Counted from the first letter of the stretch, positions 26,398-33,104 are shown. The stretch is DNA of 38,188 nt from an uncultured Prevotellaceae bacterium (GCA_946415645.1 CAMKTJ010000023.1:1-38188); one strand, 5' to 3'. Made by a program: numbers and translations. Notes: generated from the letters alone by a model not told the origin.

Positions 26398-26448
26398 AAA
26401 AAAAGGGGTGCACTTGCTACGTAGCAGCTACGGTAGCAGGTACACCCC
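26398..26448 (-). terminator. Strong hairpin terminator of the 26536-27180 gene
   Basis: GGGGTG(C)ACTTGCTAC pairs with GTAGCAGGT(A)CACCCC around a short loop; on the minus strand it is followed by seven T (plus-strand A at 26398-26404). The stem is about 15 base pairs with one wobble and one bulge pair. It lies 87 bases after the stop of the leftward gene. Confidence 0.8.
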
Positions 26449-26535
26449 CTGATTTTAGGGTTGTAATTCAGTCAGGAATCAAAAAACTCCTCTGGTTTTA
26501 TGTGATTTATGTCGGACTTATCTTCACAGCGCAGA

Positions 26536-27180
26536 TTATTTCAAATCTTCAACATAGCCAGATTTCTTAAGGATAGAAAAGATGCGGTTTGGATGCACAC
26601 GTTCCGAGGGATCGGTCTCGGAGTAGTATTTTTCTATCAATTCGGTTTGGTCAGCCAATAGCTTTGACATGAATTCGTCGTCCACCGGAGTGACTTCAAT
26701 ATACCTTTTCCCGTCAAAGCCTTTGGAGATTAAATAGCATATCCGGCCGTCTTCCTGGGTAGCGGCAACACCGCCTCCGACAGCGCCATTTCGTGCGGCC
26801 GCAGCAACTTTGGAATCGATGCCCACAAATATCAAGCCACGGTTGCCCAACGAAAGAGCTCGGGAGAAGCCTTTTCCAAATATTATTTTCTTATATTTCA
26901 GATCCTTGCAATTTACATACAATTTGTTGTTGGCTATTACAGCAAAGGCGCTCGACGTCAGCATTTTGCAGGATGCCTTGTCCGTTCCTTTTATGGTAAA
27001 ATCACCTCCGCCCCACAGAAATTTATGGCCCTTTGAGGCGCGTACGACATCAATACTGTCCACCGTTTCCCAGCGATTCCCTACAAAGTCATTATAACTC
27101 AAACAATAGCGACACTGAGCACTGGCAGTAAGTGCCATTAGCAAGCATAACAAGCTGAAAAGTTTCCTTGGTTTATTCAT
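26536..27180 (-). CDS. Secreted hypothetical protein
   Basis: A 214-residue protein with a signal peptide (KLFSLLCLLMALTASAQ, cleavage near residue 21). The mature part starts CRYCLSYNDFVGNRWETVDSIDV and looks like Bacteroidota secreted proteins of the DUF6563 type, an assignment I hold only weakly. A glycine/alanine segment (AAARNGAVGGGVAATQ) is in the middle. It has its own promoter (27224-27255) and terminator and so is a single-gene unit. Function unknown. Confidence 0.7.
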   Translation of the reverse strand: MNKPRKLFSLLCLLMALTASAQCRYCLSYNDFVGNRWETVDSIDVVRASKGHKFLWGGGDFTIKGTDKASCKMLTSSAFAVIANNKLYVNCKDLKYKKIIFGKGFSRALSLGNRGLIFVGIDSKVAAAARNGAVGGGVAATQEDGRICYLISKGFDGKRYIEVTPVDDEFMSKLLADQTELIEKYYSETDPSERVHPNRIFSILKKSGYVEDLK

Positions 27181-27223
27181 TGTACTATATATTTATATGT
27201 GTTCATTTTTAGCAATACGATTA

Positions 27224-27255
27224 CAAAGTTATAAAAATAAAATAATTCAGAGCAA
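27224..27255 (-). promoter_or_regulatory. Promoter of the 26536-27180 gene
   Basis: Minus strand TTG (27253-27255), 21 bases, TAACTTTG (27224-27231): both boxes match the Bacteroidota consensus. The leader would be about 37 bases. Confidence 0.7.
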
Positions 27256-27295
27256 CTGCACAGACATTTTTTTTGTACCTGAGCATCAGAAATGT

Positions 27296-27727
27296 TTACC
27301 TGAGTTTCTTCTTCAAGGCATCCAAGAGTTCTGATGCCTCTTTCTTGCCCATGGCCTTACAATAGTCTTGACGCATATTCTTCCTGTTCCATAATTGTTC
27401 AAAGGGCTTCCATCCCTCTATATTCAGTATCTCTGCTATCCTGCCGGCCAACAGGGCAGCGTCAGAGCGTGAAAGCAGCGGCCTGAGCTGTTCGTTCACC
27501 CACCCCTCTGCTATGGCCTTCTGCCACAGCTCACGGGCACGAGGGGTGTCCAGAAGGGGCGGCACCTCGGGTGGTGCTTCCTGCGGCTGTGCATTCTGCT
27601 TTCCGGGCTCCTGCATCTGCACGCCTATGTGAACATGCTGGTTATCATGTATATCAAACATGGGGCCGTTAAAGGTCACACTGCCGGTGAATGTCACGCC
27701 CAGTGCATCGCTTGATTTTCTATCCAT
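27296..27727 (-). CDS. Small protein with N-terminal shared motif and helical domain
   Basis: A 143-residue protein of unknown family. Near the N terminus is SVTFNGPMFDIHDNQHVHIG, closely related to the C-terminal motif of the upstream neighbour. A proline/glutamine-rich linker (about 42-62) leads into a helical domain with RARELWQKAIAEGWVN, AALLAGRIAEILNI and KKEASELLDALKKKL. The start overlaps the neighbour by 8 bases, so the two are translated together. A structural or signalling link between the two proteins is inferred from the shared motif. Confidence 0.65.
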   Translation of the reverse strand: MDRKSSDALGVTFTGSVTFNGPMFDIHDNQHVHIGVQMQEPGKQNAQPQEAPPEVPPLLDTPRARELWQKAIAEGWVNEQLRPLLSRSDAALLAGRIAEILNIEGWKPFEQLWNRKNMRQDYCKAMGKKEASELLDALKKKLR

Positions 27728-28085
27728 TAGATTGTCCTCCTATTTTTACTTCCTTATTACCCTTGATTTCATACATAGCGCCATCAAACGTGGGGTTGTT
27801 GAGGTTGATATTGCCATTCGCCCCTGGCATAATCTGGTACATGGTAGGTGCGGCAGCCTTGGCGCGTTCCAGTTCCAGCTCCTCCAGACGCTGGCGTTCC
27901 TGGGCAAAGATCGGGTCCACCGCCTGCTTGATCTCCCCCCAGATGGAAAGGCCTGAGAGAATATTCTGCATGCCCTCAAAATCCTCCATAGCGCGTTGCA
28001 GCCCCTTGGTCCTGACACATGCAGTCACGCACTCCACAATCTGTGAGGCGCTGACGGTATTGTATGATGTGTTTGGGTCGGACAT
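27720..28085 (-). CDS. Small helical protein with C-terminal shared motif
   Basis: A 121-residue protein of unknown family. The first 85 residues are helical (QIVECVTACVRTKGLQRAMEDF, then a charged ERQRLEELELERAKAAA helix). The end carries NINLNNPTFDGAMYEIKGN and VKIGG, matching the N-terminal motif of the next gene in the pattern T-F-(D/N)-G-x-M-(Y/F)-(E/D)-I-x-x-N-x-x-V-x-I-G. It starts the two-gene unit; its promoter is at 28138-28168. Confidence 0.65.
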   Translation of the reverse strand: MSDPNTSYNTVSASQIVECVTACVRTKGLQRAMEDFEGMQNILSGLSIWGEIKQAVDPIFAQERQRLEELELERAKAAAPTMYQIMPGANGNINLNNPTFDGAMYEIKGNKEVKIGGQSNG

Positions 28086-28137
28086 AGCGGTTACTGTTGT
28101 TATTAAAGAGGTTTTTAGGGTCAGTTGAATGTGAATG

Positions 28138-28168
28138 CGAAGTTACAGAGATTACCTGAATCAGACAA
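28138..28168 (-). promoter_or_regulatory. Promoter of the 27720-28085 / 27296-27727 pair
   Basis: Minus strand TTG (28166-28168), 20 bases, TAACTTCG (28138-28145), one mismatch to TAnnTTTG. Leader about 45 bases. A 52-base repeat begins 2 bases upstream. Confidence 0.5.
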
Positions 28169-28169
28169 C

Positions 28170-28221
28170 ATCTTCCGCCCACATTTTATGAGTCAGACAG
28201 ATAATATTGATGTGTGTCAAG
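28170..28221. repeat. 52-base dispersed repeat, copy 1
   Basis: Identical to 31912-31963 at 51 of 52 positions, from ATCTTCCGCCCACATTTTAT to TGATGTGTGTCAAG. It abuts the promoter of the two-gene unit here; the second copy has no obvious promoter beside it. Confidence 0.9.
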
Positions 28222-28286
28222 AAATGATTACCCCCTCATTATTTGAACTAAATTTAAGCTATAATTGGCACGGGAAACAGGCACAT

Positions 28287-28318
28287 AAAAAAAGATGTGC
28301 CTGATTAGCAGGCACATC
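28287..28318 (-). terminator. Shared 25-base hairpin terminator, copy 1
   Basis: GATGTGCCTG and GCAGGCACATC form a near-perfect stem (28294-28318); on the minus strand it is followed by seven T. It lies 58 bases after the Bro-N gene stop. The same hairpin is at 32882-32915. Here a third complementary segment, CAGGCACAT at 28278-28286, allows an alternative hairpin. Confidence 0.85.
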
Positions 28319-28375
28319 TGAAAAATTGATATTTATTTCTACTCGCCCGGGGGGGGACAACAGCCAATGGGCTTG

Positions 28376-29242
28376 TCAATCTTCAGTTTCTTCTAATAGT
28401 TCTTGGATTCTGTCAGCAGGGGGCAGATAGTCAGAGGCTTTCTCTCGTGTAATCACAGAACGACCAATCTGAGATTCCAATGTCTTCCTGGCATCACCAG
28501 CAATTTTCCCGCCCTTACGGGCAACGGCAGCACTTTGCTTGAATCCCTTAGGATTCTGAGCCTTACTAATCTCTGTAGTCGAAGCCTCGGCCAGAATATT
28601 CAGCGCCAACTCTATATTCGTCATGTTATCGCGCAGGCTCTCCTTCCTCAGTCCCTTGTACTGCTTATACTGTCTTGTGGTCTTTCCACTCCAAGCCTGT
28701 GTAATAATGTCAGTCAACGAAGCATACTGCTGCCCTTCCTTCACGCCAGCTCTGTCCCATTCATCTGTCAGTTCCTTACGCACCTCAATGCTCTTTAGTC
28801 GCTGGTTAATCCACTTGTCGGAGTAACCCAACCTACGATAGTCAGCGTATGCCTGCTCAAAGTTCAGCTCCGGGTCTTGCATCTGGTCAATACGTCGAGC
28901 AGCCACCTCTGCCATCCATTGTTTAAATGGCTCAGCCTTCTTAGAGGGAATGGACTCTATCAATCGGAACATCTGCTCCATGTCAGCCACATCGGTAGAA
29001 CGCATTTTGCCGTCAGCAGCTTTCATTTTCAACTGGTGACAATTTGTCACCGTTTCATTTCCTTCATCTTTCAGCCTTTGCTTCAGTTTGTTCCAATACT
29101 TACGTGCAGTAAGATAGTCTTTACTATCCGTCAGCACACCACAGACGTCCACGATAGAGAAGTACCATTTCTGCTTCTCATCGTCCCACATTGTTCGTAT
29201 TTTCTGTTCTCCAAACAGCTGTGTCAATTCATTCTCTGCCAT
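28376..29242 (-). CDS. Bro-N domain protein (phage antirepressor-like)
   Basis: A 288-residue protein. The N-terminal Bro-N region (QKIRTMWDDEKQKWYFSIVD, then YWNKLKQRLKDEGNETVTNCHQLKM) is well conserved with free-standing antirepressor-like genes across bacteria, as are FKQWMAEVAARRIDQMQDPEL, KSIEVRKELTDEW and EGQQYASLTDIITQAWSG. The C-terminal GKIAGDARKTLESQIGRSVIT is also conserved. Free-standing copies are common outside phages; function there is unclear. It is flanked by tandem promoters (29294-29406) and a terminator (28287-28318). Confidence 0.85.
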   Translation of the reverse strand: MAENELTQLFGEQKIRTMWDDEKQKWYFSIVDVCGVLTDSKDYLTARKYWNKLKQRLKDEGNETVTNCHQLKMKAADGKMRSTDVADMEQMFRLIESIPSKKAEPFKQWMAEVAARRIDQMQDPELNFEQAYADYRRLGYSDKWINQRLKSIEVRKELTDEWDRAGVKEGQQYASLTDIITQAWSGKTTRQYKQYKGLRKESLRDNMTNIELALNILAEASTTEISKAQNPKGFKQSAAVARKGGKIAGDARKTLESQIGRSVITREKASDYLPPADRIQELLEETED

Positions 29243-29293
29243 ATATCGGTTATCTTTTTAGCCATTTTGCACTAAATTCTCATTAGTCAAGTG

Positions 29294-29367
29294 CAAAGTT
29301 ACGAAAAAGTCGAGAGCAGAACAAAATAAACACGTTTATTTTTTATGCCGAGACGAAGTAAGTTAGC
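29294..29367 (-). repeat. Hairpin-promoter repeat, diverged copy (Bro-N gene)
   Basis: Minus strand TTTTG (to 29326), 20 bases, TAACTTTG (29294-29301): a full promoter with a leader of about 45 bases to the Bro-N start. The plus-strand order is GTTACGAAAAAGTCGAGAGC, then the palindrome AAATAAAC-AC-GTTTATTT, then GCCGAGACGAAGTAAG. It has the architecture of the smpB repeats, with a different core that is again self-complementary. Confidence 0.8.
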
Positions 29368-29375
29368 GGTTGACG

Positions 29376-29406
29376 CAAAGATAGGGAAAAGTTAGAAGAA
29401 TGCAAG
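29376..29406 (-). promoter_or_regulatory. Conserved promoter block B, copy 1
   Basis: Minus strand TTG (29403-29405), 19 bases, TATCTTTG (29376-29383), with the spacer nearly identical to copies at 32829-32859 and 36220-36250. It forms a second promoter 80 bases upstream of the hairpin-promoter of the Bro-N gene. Confidence 0.75.
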
Positions 29407-29448
29407 CCTTCTGGCATTTCTTTCTTTTAGACGTAATTAATATTGATA

Positions 29449-29856
29449 CTACCTTATCCTAATAATGCCAACATTTTCAGGTTTAGTACTCCATTGTGCT
29501 TGCCAAACTCGTCCATCAATTTGGTCTATAAGCAGGAAATTGTACATATTCTGTGTGGGGTACAAGAAAAATCTGCCATTTGATTTGTCTTCATTAGTTA
29601 CCAAAGGGTAAGACCATGAAGGAAACTTAACCTCCATCGGGCTATCTTCCCCTGTTGAATATTGTACCATCCATAACTCTCCAGTACTGGTATCTAATTT
29701 TAGAAAGATATACATGTTCTTTGTGGGGAACAACAGAAACTTTGCATTCTTGTTGTAGATAGTAGATGTAGACATTTGTGGAGCATACTCAGAGGTCTGT
29801 GCATTCAGGCAAAGAAACATTGCTAAAGCAACGAATGTTAAGACAAATCTTTTCAT
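29449..29856 (-). CDS. Small secreted protein with two tandem repeats
   Basis: A 135-residue protein with a signal peptide (FVLTFVALAMFLCLNAQ). The mature part consists of two repeats of about 30 residues: FLLFPTKNMYIFLKL followed by GELWMVQYST, and FFLYPTQNMYNFLLI followed by GRVWQAQWST. I recall the same beta-rich repeat in many Bacteroides and Prevotella secreted proteins; no function is known to me. It lies 35 bases after the CoiA-like gene, possibly in the same transcript. Confidence 0.75.
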   Translation of the reverse strand: MKRFVLTFVALAMFLCLNAQTSEYAPQMSTSTIYNKNAKFLLFPTKNMYIFLKLDTSTGELWMVQYSTGEDSPMEVKFPSWSYPLVTNEDKSNGRFFLYPTQNMYNFLLIDQIDGRVWQAQWSTKPENVGIIRIR

Positions 29857-29891
29857 ATTATTGTGATTCTAAAGTGGTTTCTAATATGGAA

Positions 29892-31019
29892 TTATACATC
29901 ATTTTTCATAACCAACCCTTCGCTTGGGACTTCCGATATATCCTTTTCCAGTTCAGATAACGAATGATTCATTAGAGTCGGATTCAATTCAAACCTTGGG
30001 CATTTTTTTGCTACGTATTGTTTGGGGCACTGAATACCAATTCCATTAACTTTATACAGAATACAAAGATGGTTCATATAAGAATCATTGAACTTGTAAT
30101 GCTTACAAAGAATACAGTTTCTTATATTCATCCCTTTCTTTGTCAGGTAAACAAGCCCTGCTTGATATGAATTTAATTTGTTTGTCTCTTCTTCTACTCC
30201 CCATATATCAATTCCTCGGCCTCTCATGTTCAGTTCTACAACAGAACGGGAATCTATACGCTTGTTTATATCCTTGCAATAAACGACATAATCTAACGCT
30301 CTATGGACGATTACCGATCCTGTTTTAAACAAGATGAATCTATCTATCGGAACATTATCTTTTCTAAAAGATGGCAACTGTGGTTTAAAATTATATGTCG
30401 TACAATTATCTCCTTCCACAAAGCCTCTATTAACAATATCTTCTATATCATCCTCTGATTTCACCTGTTTTGTTTCTATTATCCTGTATCCGGAATTTAT
30501 TTTTGTTTCATTGGATTCATGCGTCTTGAATATTTCTATAAATACTGGCTGCCTGTCAGGTTTTGATGAACATGTCAACAGTAAATCTGGGCGGAACTCG
30601 CCAACAGGCACCTCTAGTTCACATGTGTCATATACAGGCTTGTTTTTCCAAATTTTCAGATCACTTCTTATATCTTGTTCTTCTAATGTACAATATTGAG
30701 AGTCGTAACAAGGGCATTTACTGGCTTCACAGCAAGGAACGTCACAAAGAAACATAACAGGGAAATTTTCGGAAGAATCAAACTTCTCTTTAATCCTTCT
30801 CTTTGCTAATTTATGTAGGTATGATTCGCCATCGCAGGCGGTATCGGATTTATGGGAGAAATGCTTAGTATTATGTTGTCCAATCTTAGGCACCATTTCT
30901 TGCCCACATTGTAGACAATACAATTTTCTTGCATGTCTTGTGGCATCCGTCAAACTGCTAATGTGAACCAATTTCCCGTTTTCGTCCACACAGTAGCTAT
31001 ATTTAATACTTTGTTTCAT
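29892..31019 (-). CDS. CoiA-like zinc-finger nuclease
   Basis: A 375-residue protein. The N terminus is CoiA-like: YCLQCGQEM (Cys35, Cys38), HFSH (His53, His56) and HKLAKRRIKEKF. The middle has a PD-(D/E)xK-type core, EFRPDLLL (Asp145) and VFIEIFK (Glu162, Lys165). A second cysteine cluster NCILCKHY ... CPKQYVAKKCPRF near 305-345 suggests another metal site. CoiA aids transformation in Gram-positives; here the partner is a regulator, so nuclease-based defence or DNA processing is an alternative. AT-rich codon use differs from neighbours. Overlaps the XRE gene by 4 bases. Confidence 0.7.
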   Translation of the reverse strand: MKQSIKYSYCVDENGKLVHISSLTDATRHARKLYCLQCGQEMVPKIGQHNTKHFSHKSDTACDGESYLHKLAKRRIKEKFDSSENFPVMFLCDVPCCEASKCPCYDSQYCTLEEQDIRSDLKIWKNKPVYDTCELEVPVGEFRPDLLLTCSSKPDRQPVFIEIFKTHESNETKINSGYRIIETKQVKSEDDIEDIVNRGFVEGDNCTTYNFKPQLPSFRKDNVPIDRFILFKTGSVIVHRALDYVVYCKDINKRIDSRSVVELNMRGRGIDIWGVEEETNKLNSYQAGLVYLTKKGMNIRNCILCKHYKFNDSYMNHLCILYKVNGIGIQCPKQYVAKKCPRFELNPTLMNHSLSELEKDISEVPSEGLVMKNDV

Positions 31020-31645
31020 AACACAGAAGTTCTATATACTCTCGTTAAAAAGAATCTAATTGCCTGCTCCCATTCCTGCTCAGTCTTGTAGTCGAGCAGC
31101 ATGTTATAAAGAACAAAACCAGAGTGTTTGAAAATCCATCTGTCTATTACAATACCAGTTTCGCTATCCGTGTATTTCTCTATCACGGCTGTCGCTGCAA
31201 CCCAGCAATCAGAGTTGTCTGCAAGCAATTGGTTTGTTGAGAATGTTAAATAAAACGGGTTAATAGTGTATTCCGGAATAGGGACATCTAACGATAGTTC
31301 AAGTGGTCGCCCTATCGTGATAAAAGAATCAACATGCATCTTATAAAGCACCTTAGGCACTACCTCGCAAAACTGAGCAATGGCCGTTCGATTATAAACT
31401 TCTTGACATGCCACTTTGTCATCCACACCAGACAATGCCATATCATTTGCAATATCCAAGAAGAAATTATGATTCAGCACTTTTGATATTCTAGCCAACT
31501 GAACAGTATCAATGTATGCTCGCCCATAAATCTTATAAACATTTTGGCGTTCACAACCAATAAGTTTGCCAAAATCTACAGCGGACAGACCTTGTTTCTC
31601 CACCTCTGCCTTTATGAGGCTTCCTATCGTTTTTGACTCTTTCAT
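31016..31645 (-). CDS. XRE-type helix-turn-helix regulator
   Basis: A 209-residue protein. The first 60 residues form a Cro/CI-like helix-turn-helix (IGSLIKAEVEKQGLSAVDFGKLIGCERQN, then DTVQLARISKVLNHNFF). The remaining 150 residues are not recognised and may sense a signal or hold a partner; they include DCWVAATAVIEKYTD and WIFKHSGFVLYNMLLDYK. It precedes and overlaps the CoiA-like nuclease gene by ATGA, so both are made from one message driven by the promoter at 31650-31681. Confidence 0.78.
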   Translation of the reverse strand: MKESKTIGSLIKAEVEKQGLSAVDFGKLIGCERQNVYKIYGRAYIDTVQLARISKVLNHNFFLDIANDMALSGVDDKVACQEVYNRTAIAQFCEVVPKVLYKMHVDSFITIGRPLELSLDVPIPEYTINPFYLTFSTNQLLADNSDCWVAATAVIEKYTDSETGIVIDRWIFKHSGFVLYNMLLDYKTEQEWEQAIRFFLTRVYRTSVL

Positions 31646-31649
31646 GGTG

Positions 31650-31681
31650 CAAAAGTACGAGATAGTATCATACCTTCCAAA
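31650..31681 (-). promoter_or_regulatory. Consensus promoter of the XRE-CoiA operon (leaderless)
   Basis: Minus strand TTTG (31678-31681), 20 bases, TACTTTTG (31650-31657): both boxes perfect. The ATG at 31645 is only 4 bases after the -7 box, so the transcript should begin at or within a few bases of the start codon. Confidence 0.8.
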
Positions 31682-31761
31682 TTTTTCTGTCTCCTGCTAG
31701 GATACAGAGCAGAATAAAGTACTCAGAAAGCATTCAACCCATGGCAGGGTTAAGTAAAATC

Positions 31762-31787
31762 CATTCAACTTTTTCTAGGGTAGTACA
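31762..31787. repeat. 26-base direct repeat, copy 1
   Basis: Exact match to 37402-37427 in the same orientation, from CATTCAACTT to GGTAGTACA. The two copies bracket about 5.6 kb holding the four-helix-bundle, surface-protein and KilA-N genes. Confidence 0.9.
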
Positions 31788-31911
31788 ATCGCAGTAATCT
31801 GTCTTTATTCTCTTGTGTCATATTATACATTCGTGGGGGGGATCAATGATCCCACATTCTGCCCACAAAGAAAAGAATATTCTTTGAATAAAATGCGGAT
31901 GGGGGCAGAAA

Positions 31912-31963
31912 ATCTTCCGCCCACATTTTATGAGTCGGACAGATAATATTGATGTGTGTCAAG
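31912..31963. repeat. 52-base dispersed repeat, copy 2
   Basis: Differs from 28170-28221 at one position (G for A in GAGTCGGACAG). Same orientation. The flanking sequences of the two copies do not resemble each other. Confidence 0.9.
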
Positions 31964-31981
31964 CACAGCTGGAAATTCTTT

Positions 31982-32022
31982 CTAGTCCAAACTAGTTCTA
32001 ACTAATTTATACTAGCCCTAGC
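31982..32022. repeat. CTAG array with 10-base period, left copy
   Basis: CTAGTCCAAA, CTAGTTCTAA, CTAATTTATA and CTAGCCCTAG follow one another at 10-base spacing, overlapping the end of the four-helix-bundle gene. A matching array is on its other side at 32783-32821. Confidence 0.7.
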
Positions 32023-32734
32023 CCTTTCTTTCCTGCATTAGCAGCACTTGCAGATGGCGGTTCTCCCTTTCCAGTTCCTCTATACGCTGCTGCAGGATGG
32101 GGACCTGCTGCCTTAGAGCTTTGTTCTCCTCTCTTAGGCGCTGAATCTCTTCGTCAATCCCTTTTCGGTAGCCGGTCCTGGCAGCATACATACGTTCCTT
32201 GATACCGCCCTGCGTCACAAACTGCTGGTCAAGACCGCTAAGATAGGTCTTCATCATCTTGTCTGTAATGTGCAGTAGGGAAAGCGCTATGTTGCAAAGC
32301 TCCTCATCGCTCCAGCGGTCGAAGAAGGGCTCATAGTCATCAACCTGATTGTGCCGGCGGCAGAACCTCAGCATCTCGTTGTATCGGGGATGAGTGCCGT
32401 CCCACAGGGGCAGGTGGCGTGTTCGCAGATAGTCCTCGTAATCAGCACGTAGTTCTTTCAGTGAAGAGCGGGCCACATTCAGCAGCTTCAGCTGCATTTC
32501 TGTAGAGGTCATCCCGTCTGCCAACCCCTCTATGATGTTCTGCTTGCCAGAGCGCGCCGCCTGTACCATCTGGTCAACGGTGCGGTCGCCTTTGCTGGGC
32601 AGGAAGCGCTTGGCAAAGTGGTAGGTAAGGGCATAAAGCACCTCACTCTTCTGATAGAAATACAGATCCTGATATTGCACCTCATTCAGAAGTACCTTAG
32701 GCAGCGGGGTATGGTTTGTTATGTTGTCAGCCAT
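32018..32734 (-). CDS. Four-helix-bundle suffix-domain protein
   Basis: A 238-residue helical protein. The segment AARSGKQNIIEG with the following ELQLKLLNVARSSLKEL-like helix (EMQLKLLNVARSSLKELRADYEDYL, 20-residue core) is the hallmark of the S23/four-helix-bundle family first seen in 23S rRNA intervening sequences. The last 50 residues form a leucine-zipper coiled coil (IQRLREENKALRQQV, IEELERENRHLQVLL). Free-standing homologues occur in accessory regions of Bacteroidota; function unknown. It is bracketed by CTAG arrays and driven by promoter block B at 32829-32859. Confidence 0.8.
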   Translation of the reverse strand: MADNITNHTPLPKVLLNEVQYQDLYFYQKSEVLYALTYHFAKRFLPSKGDRTVDQMVQAARSGKQNIIEGLADGMTSTEMQLKLLNVARSSLKELRADYEDYLRTRHLPLWDGTHPRYNEMLRFCRRHNQVDDYEPFFDRWSDEELCNIALSLLHITDKMMKTYLSGLDQQFVTQGGIKERMYAARTGYRKGIDEEIQRLREENKALRQQVPILQQRIEELERENRHLQVLLMQERKG

Positions 32735-32782
32735 GTAATTCTTGCTTTTTAGGTTTATTGATGGTCTTTATTTTTGTTTTTT

Positions 32783-32821
32783 ACTAGTTCTAACTAGTTT
32801 GACTAGTTTAAACTAGATTTA
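32783..32821. repeat. CTAG array, right copy
   Basis: CTAGTTCTAA, CTAGTTTGA, CTAGTTTAAA and CTAGATTTA at 9-10 base spacing, in the expected 5' leader of the four-helix-bundle gene. Shares CTAGTTCTAACTA with the left array. Confidence 0.7.
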
Positions 32822-32828
32822 TGAGACG

Positions 32829-32859
32829 CAAAGATAGGGAAAAGTTAGGAGAATGCAAA
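32829..32859 (-). promoter_or_regulatory. Conserved promoter block B, copy 2
   Basis: Minus strand TTTG (32856-32859), 19 bases, TATCTTTG (32829-32836), perfect in both boxes. It points into the four-helix-bundle gene with a leader of about 88 bases, and begins 23 bases after the terminator of the preceding unit. Confidence 0.8.
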
Positions 32860-32881
32860 AGAGAAAGCAGTTTTTGTATAC

Positions 32882-32915
32882 AAAAAAAAAGATGTGCCTG
32901 ATTAGCAGGCACATC
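32882..32915 (-). terminator. Shared 25-base hairpin terminator, copy 2
   Basis: The hairpin 32891-32915 is the same 25 bases as 28294-28318 and is again followed by T on the minus strand (plus-strand A at 32882-32890). It ends the surface-protein/small-peptide unit, 10 bases after the peptide stop. Confidence 0.85.
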
Positions 32916-32924
32916 CATATTCTC

Positions 32925-33104
32925 TTACCATTCCTGGTCCCAAGTGCTGCGGGACGCTTTGGTCCAGACGGCGGACTCTTCGGTTATCTCACCGCTTTGG
33001 ATGCTGAGGCTCTGGTCGCCGTAGTCACTGGGGTCACTGGTGCAGATGATGTGTTGCTGCTGTAGGCGGACTACCGTTATGCTGGGTTGAATATATGTCT
33101 TCAT
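32925..33104 (-). CDS. Small conserved peptide after the surface-protein gene
   Basis: A 59-residue peptide starting MKTYIQPSITVVRLQQQHIIC, a pattern (K-x-Y-x-x-P-x-x-x-V-V/x-L) frequent in short Bacteroidota and Prevotella peptides encoded beside secreted proteins. No signal peptide. The frame is open to 33161, but the extra residues are translated from a GC-rich repeat, so the ATG at 33104 is chosen. It follows the BspA-like gene by 60 bases and shares its terminator. Confidence 0.65.
   Translation of the reverse strand: MKTYIQPSITVVRLQQQHIICTSDPSDYGDQSLSIQSGEITEESAVWTKASRSTWDQEW

Larger units (their letters stand above)
31682..32017. other. Non-coding stretch with several repeats
   Basis: No gene seen. 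It holds the 26-base repeat (31762-31787), a hairpin GTGGG..ATC-AAT-GATCCCAC near 31830-31855, the palindrome AAGAATATTCTT (31873-31884), the 52-base repeat (31912-31963) and a CTAG array (31982-32022). Confidence 0.7.

Noticed and set aside
31830..31884. Possible small RNA or riboswitch from the GGGATC-AAT-GATCCC hairpin and AAGAATATTCTT palindrome
   Set aside because: No promoter pair, no terminator and no known RNA family pattern; kept only as part of the non-coding stretch.
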